A stretch of 40,001 nucleotides of DNA from Treponema sp. (GTDB lineage Bacteria > Spirochaetota > Spirochaetia > Treponematales > Treponemataceae), in NCBI GenBank assembly GCA_024681195.1, contig JAILBH010000055.1, forward strand, positions 1-40,001, read 5' to 3'. Below, piece by piece: positions 36,496 through 40,001 of this stretch. The notes beneath the pieces were generated by a model. It did not search any database, was not told where the DNA came from, and saw nothing but the letters and a program-made list of their open reading frames with translations. A program made the translations under genes and the position numbers. Positions within the stretch are counted from its first letter, which is position 1. Every line of letters begins with the position of its first letter.

Positions 36496-37170
36496 TTAAA
36501 GCTTTCCTTCTGCTTCAAGAGCAATAAGTCTGCTCTTTGCAGTGTCTGCCCATTCGTTATCTGTAAACTTGTCTACAAGAGTTTTATAAACTTCTGCGGC
36601 TGCAGCATAATCACCTTTTGTATCAAGAATACGTGCATAAGAAAAATAAGCATGAGAAGCCATTCCAAACTCAGGGAATTCAGCAGCTGTTTTATAAGCC
36701 TCTGCAGCATCATCAAGCTTCTTCATTTCTTCAAGTGCAACACCTTTGTTGTAAATACAAATTGGTGCAGTATAAGACTTCTTTCCTTTGGTATAAGCTG
36801 CATCATAATAGCTTACAGTTGATTCATAATCAGCAAGGATATAAGAAAGTTCTGCAGCAAGCATATTTGCGCGAACACCGGCAATTCCGCTCTTCTTTGT
36901 ATAAGGAGCAAGGTTTTCAATGCATTCAGCAGCAAGCTTGTTTACTTCTGAATCCTCAGTATCTGCAGGTTTTTCTACCAGATCATAATAGTAAGCTTCA
37001 ATAGCAGCCAGATCCTTCTTAGCAGCAGAAGCCTTAAATACTTCTACAAAAACAAAGCCCAACACAAGAACAAGAATTACAATAAAAGAAACAATTACTC
37101 CCTTTCTGTTTTTCTCAAGAAAAGCATTAAGCTTTGAACTGGCTGTATTTTTTTCATTTTTTTCTGCCAT
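36496..37170 (-). CDS. Membrane-anchored TPR protein
   Basis: N-terminal TM (GVIVSFIVILVLVLGFVFVEVF) and TPR-like repeats (YNKGVALEEMKKLDDAAEAYKTAAE, SYARILDTKGDYAAAAEVYKTLVDKF). Confidence 0.8.
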   Translation of the reverse strand: MAEKNEKNTASSKLNAFLEKNRKGVIVSFIVILVLVLGFVFVEVFKASAAKKDLAAIEAYYYDLVEKPADTEDSEVNKLAAECIENLAPYTKKSGIAGVRANMLAAELSYILADYESTVSYYDAAYTKGKKSYTAPICIYNKGVALEEMKKLDDAAEAYKTAAEFPEFGMASHAYFSYARILDTKGDYAAAAEVYKTLVDKFTDNEWADTAKSRLIALEAEGKL

Positions 37171-37193
37171 TTTACTAACCTCAATTGTTATAT

Positions 37194-38126
37194 CTATTTA
37201 CGGATACCCAGTTCATCAATCAAACGAATTACATAGGTCCGTTGAATTCCAAGAATCTTAGCAGTCTTTGTCTGATTCCAGCCGTTTTCTTCAAGCACCC
37301 TTGTTACATAGGCTTTCTTAAAAACGTTGACTGCATTCTTTAAGGTTCTGTCTTCACCAAGGTTTTGAACAGTCCCCAGGACAGATTCTTCACTGCCCGT
37401 TCCAGCCTTAAGTGCCATATCCGAAGTTTTTATAAAAGGCGGTTCACCCACAATAAAAGCCCTTGTTACGGCATTCTTAAGTTCATCAATGTTACCCTGC
37501 CAGAAGTAATTGAGCATTACATCCTTTGCCTCCTGAGAAAAGCCTTCAAATGGAATTCCGGTTTTAGCCTTAAGCCTTCCAAAAAAATATCCGGCAATAG
37601 CAGGAATGTCTTCCTTACGCTGACGTAAAGGAAGCAGGTTTACAGGAACCGTGCTCATAAGATAGTACAAATCATTAGAAAACAGTCCCTGATCTATTTT
37701 ATCTTCCAGGTTTACCTGAGTAGAAAAAATAAAACGAAGGTTTTTCTTTTCTGCTCTTATTCCATTCATAAGCTCCATAAGCTTTTGCTGAAGCCCGGAA
37801 GAAAGGTTTTCTACACTACTGATAAAAATTGTTTTTCGTAAGAACTCGTACGAAGGAAGCTGAGAAACAAGTTCAAAGAATTTCTGAATCTCCTGTTCGG
37901 AATAAGCCCGGCAGTCGAGTTCAAAAAAATCTTCGGGATTGTTCTTTCCCTGAATATGAACAAGAAGTGCAAAAAGCCTCTTTCCTGTTCCCCTTTCGCC
38001 TTTTAGCAGAATACAAGAGTTATTCTTACACAGAACAAAAGAAATTTTCTTCAGTTCCTGAACATACTGGCTGTCTCCTGCAAAGGAATCCGTACTGCAA
38101 TATTCTAAATTTTTCAAAGCGCCCAC
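37194..38126 (-). CDS. Degenerate sigma54-activator (AAA+)-like protein with Fis-type HTH
   Basis: GERGTGKRLFALLVH Walker A-like; LPLRQRKEDIPAIAGYFF; C-terminal VTRVLEENGWNQTKTAKILGIQRTYVIRLIDELGI. Lacks GAFTGA, Walker B acids and arginine fingers. Confidence 0.85.
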   Translation of the reverse strand: MGALKNLEYCSTDSFAGDSQYVQELKKISFVLCKNNSCILLKGERGTGKRLFALLVHIQGKNNPEDFFELDCRAYSEQEIQKFFELVSQLPSYEFLRKTIFISSVENLSSGLQQKLMELMNGIRAEKKNLRFIFSTQVNLEDKIDQGLFSNDLYYLMSTVPVNLLPLRQRKEDIPAIAGYFFGRLKAKTGIPFEGFSQEAKDVMLNYFWQGNIDELKNAVTRAFIVGEPPFIKTSDMALKAGTGSEESVLGTVQNLGEDRTLKNAVNVFKKAYVTRVLEENGWNQTKTAKILGIQRTYVIRLIDELGIRK

Positions 38127-38150
38127 CCTTCCTAAAACTTAGAATGAATA

Positions 38151-38186
38151 AAACGCATTGCAGTCTTGCGGACATACAATGCGTTT
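38151..38186 (-). terminator. Hairpin downstream of rpsA, probable terminator
   Basis: Reverse strand AAACGCATTG-N16-CAATGCGTTTTATT, located after the rpsA stop (38222). Confidence 0.65.
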
Positions 38187-38221
38187 ACCTTACAGAAAAA
38201 TTATAATATCAGCAAGAAATA

Positions 38222-39937
38222 TTAGTCATTTTTCTTTGTGTTCAAAAGGTCGCCCAGTGTGTATGCTCCATCTCCGTCATCATCATTGTTTGACATGTAC
38301 TGAGAAATTTCATCACGCTGCTGCTTTCTCTTGAATTCACGAACAGAAAAAGCTACTTTCTCTTTTTCGGTGTTTACATCAACTACATATACGTTGATCT
38401 TGTCACCTACTTTATATTTTGTAACAGCTTCTTCAAAAGGAACTTCCTTATCATCGCTAAGGTTAGCCTTGTTTACAAGACCTTCAATTCCGTTTGGAGC
38501 TTTTACAAAAAGACCGAATTCTGTAATAGAAGTAATTTCTCCTTCCAAAGTAGAGCCCGGTTTATATTCATTGGCAAATGCCTTCCAAGGATCATCTGTA
38601 AGCTGCTTAATACCAACCTTGATTTTGTGATCATCAGGATTGCATTCAAGAACAACAACATCAATTTCCTGTCCTACAGAAAGCTCGCTTCCAGGATGTT
38701 TAACCTTCTTAGTCCATGAAATATCATCTGCATGGAGGAAGCCGTCAATTCCGTCTTCCAGAGCAATAAAGGCACCAATATTTGTTACCTTTACAACCTT
38801 ACCCTTAACCTTAGTTCCGGCAGCGTAACGTTCTGCAATTGAATCCCATGGATTTTCCTGTGTCTGCTTAAGACCAAGAGAAACACGGCCAGCCTGAATG
38901 TCGTAGCCAAGAATCATAACCTCAACTTCGTCACCAACACCAACCATATCACCAGGCTTGTTAATCTTCTTTGTCCAAGAGAACTCAGAAATATGAACAA
39001 GACCTTCAATTCCCTTTTCAAGTTCAACAAATGCGCCAAACTCTGTAAGCTTTGTTACCTTACCCTTTACAATATCATTTACATGATATTTTTCTTCAAA
39101 GTGTACCCATGGATCTTCAGAGAAGTGCTTAAGAGAAAGATTAATTCTCTTATCCTCCGGATCAAGACGGATAACCTTAAGTTCGATTTCCTGTCCCTTC
39201 TTTACAAAATCCTTAGGACGAGCTACGTGACCCCAGCTCATATCGTTGATGTGGCGAAGACCATCAAAGCCTCCCAAATCAATAAATGCACCAAAGCTTG
39301 TAAAGCTCTTTACAGTACCTTTTACTGTATCACCAATCTGAACTGAACCAAAGAATGCATCACGTTTTTCATTGATTTCTTCTTCAAGGAACTTGCGGCG
39401 GTTAACCACAGGGTTCAACTTATTATCTGAATAAAGTCTTTCGATATAGAACTTTGATTTTGTTCCAAGTAATGACTCAGGCTTATCAACCTTTTCTGCG
39501 TCAGCCTGGCTGATTGGCAGGAATGCCATACGATCAACACCAAGATCAACTTCGTAACCGCTCTTAACAACCTTTGCAATAGTACCAGTTACCGGAGTCT
39601 TGTCCTTGTATGCCTGCTGAACTTCTTTTAAATAACGCTTTGAATCAGCCTTTTTCTTAGAAAGCACAGGACCACTAGAATTGTGTCCTGTCAACAACGC
39701 CTGAACCTTATCCCCTTCTTTCGGCAGGTCGCCTGCGAACTCCTCTGCAGGGATCAATCCCTCTGATTTGTCTCCAATGTCAACATAAACATAATCGTTA
39801 GTAATCTGAACAACTACGCCTTCTACTAACTGACCAGCCTGTGGTGCATTGAATTCTTTAAGGGACTCCTCTAATTGTGTCTGAAAGTCGCCCTTGGAGT
39901 TCTGAGCTTCTTCCTTTTCCACTTCCATTTCTTCCAT
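38222..39937 (-). CDS. rpsA: 30S ribosomal protein S1
   Basis: Repeated S1 domains (VKGTVKSFTSFGAFIDLGGFDGLRHINDMSW, VKGKVTKLTEFGAFVELEKGIEGLVHISEFSW, VKGKVVKVTNIGAFIALEDGIDGFLHADDISW). Confidence 0.96.
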   Translation of the reverse strand: MEEMEVEKEEAQNSKGDFQTQLEESLKEFNAPQAGQLVEGVVVQITNDYVYVDIGDKSEGLIPAEEFAGDLPKEGDKVQALLTGHNSSGPVLSKKKADSKRYLKEVQQAYKDKTPVTGTIAKVVKSGYEVDLGVDRMAFLPISQADAEKVDKPESLLGTKSKFYIERLYSDNKLNPVVNRRKFLEEEINEKRDAFFGSVQIGDTVKGTVKSFTSFGAFIDLGGFDGLRHINDMSWGHVARPKDFVKKGQEIELKVIRLDPEDKRINLSLKHFSEDPWVHFEEKYHVNDIVKGKVTKLTEFGAFVELEKGIEGLVHISEFSWTKKINKPGDMVGVGDEVEVMILGYDIQAGRVSLGLKQTQENPWDSIAERYAAGTKVKGKVVKVTNIGAFIALEDGIDGFLHADDISWTKKVKHPGSELSVGQEIDVVVLECNPDDHKIKVGIKQLTDDPWKAFANEYKPGSTLEGEITSITEFGLFVKAPNGIEGLVNKANLSDDKEVPFEEAVTKYKVGDKINVYVVDVNTEKEKVAFSVREFKRKQQRDEISQYMSNNDDDGDGAYTLGDLLNTKKND

Positions 39938-39952
39938 TGTATAACCTTTTGT

Positions 39953-40001
39953 TTATGAAATTTGTCTTTCTATTATCGCACAAACTTCTTCAATCGTCAA
40001 G
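39953..40001 (-). CDS. cmk: C-terminal fragment, probably cytidylate kinase
   Basis: Reverse-strand frame from the window edge: LTIEEVCAIIERQIS*, ending 15 nt upstream of the rpsA start; cmk-rpsA adjacency is common. Confidence 0.45.
   Translation of the reverse strand, partial: LTIEEVCAIIERQIS

Noticed and set aside
36618-37004. Gln/Tyr/His-rich 128-aa forward ORF
   Set aside because: Antisense to the TPR protein; composition reflects complementary codons.
1-40001. CRISPR arrays, prophage, toxin-antitoxin or restriction/defence modules
   Set aside because: No regularly spaced repeats, cas-like, phage structural, transposase or restriction genes seen; content is mainly metabolic, regulatory and envelope.

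Overview
The window looks like a chromosomal segment of a low-to-mid-GC Treponema-like spirochaete (inferred from protein character, not searched). It contains about 30 confident genes. From left to right:
- the tail of a GGDEF protein and an S41-type protease;
- a eukaryotic-type NADP isocitrate dehydrogenase;
- a four-gene exported/lipoprotein cluster with two large fibronectin-III-rich lipoproteins;
- a YtfQ-like lipoprotein + YesM kinase + YesN regulator module, convergent with a complete ytfQRT-yjfF-type sugar ABC operon;
- murI with a GC-rich in-frame insert, and a zinc-ribbon gene carrying a REP-derived tail;
- a pentapeptide-repeat/MBL gene pair and an uncharacterised HEAWH zincin;
- thrA-ilvH and a DEDDh exonuclease;
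- a degenerate GGDEF protein;
- a sufCBD...SU locus split by an opposing gene, followed by tRNA-Arg(UCU);
- a TPR protein, a degenerate sigma54-activator-like DNA-binding protein, rpsA and the probable tail of cmk.
There is no CRISPR array, rRNA or transposase gene, and I cannot identify a complete new defence-like system. The observations most worth following up are: (i) recurrent promoters whose -10 box lies only 6-9 nt from the start codon, implying leaderless mRNAs; (ii) a 79-bp hyphenated palindrome between two divergent promoters; (iii) REP-type and GC-rich repeats that have become protein-coding; (iv) a sugar-sensing three-component system with candidate operator repeats at its presumed target operon; (v) an intrinsic terminator embedded antisense in the conserved HTH codons of yesN; (vi) several degenerate enzyme-like proteins (pseudo-bEBP, pseudo-GGDEF, MBL with HxHxSH). 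All statements come from reading the sequence; no database searches were run.
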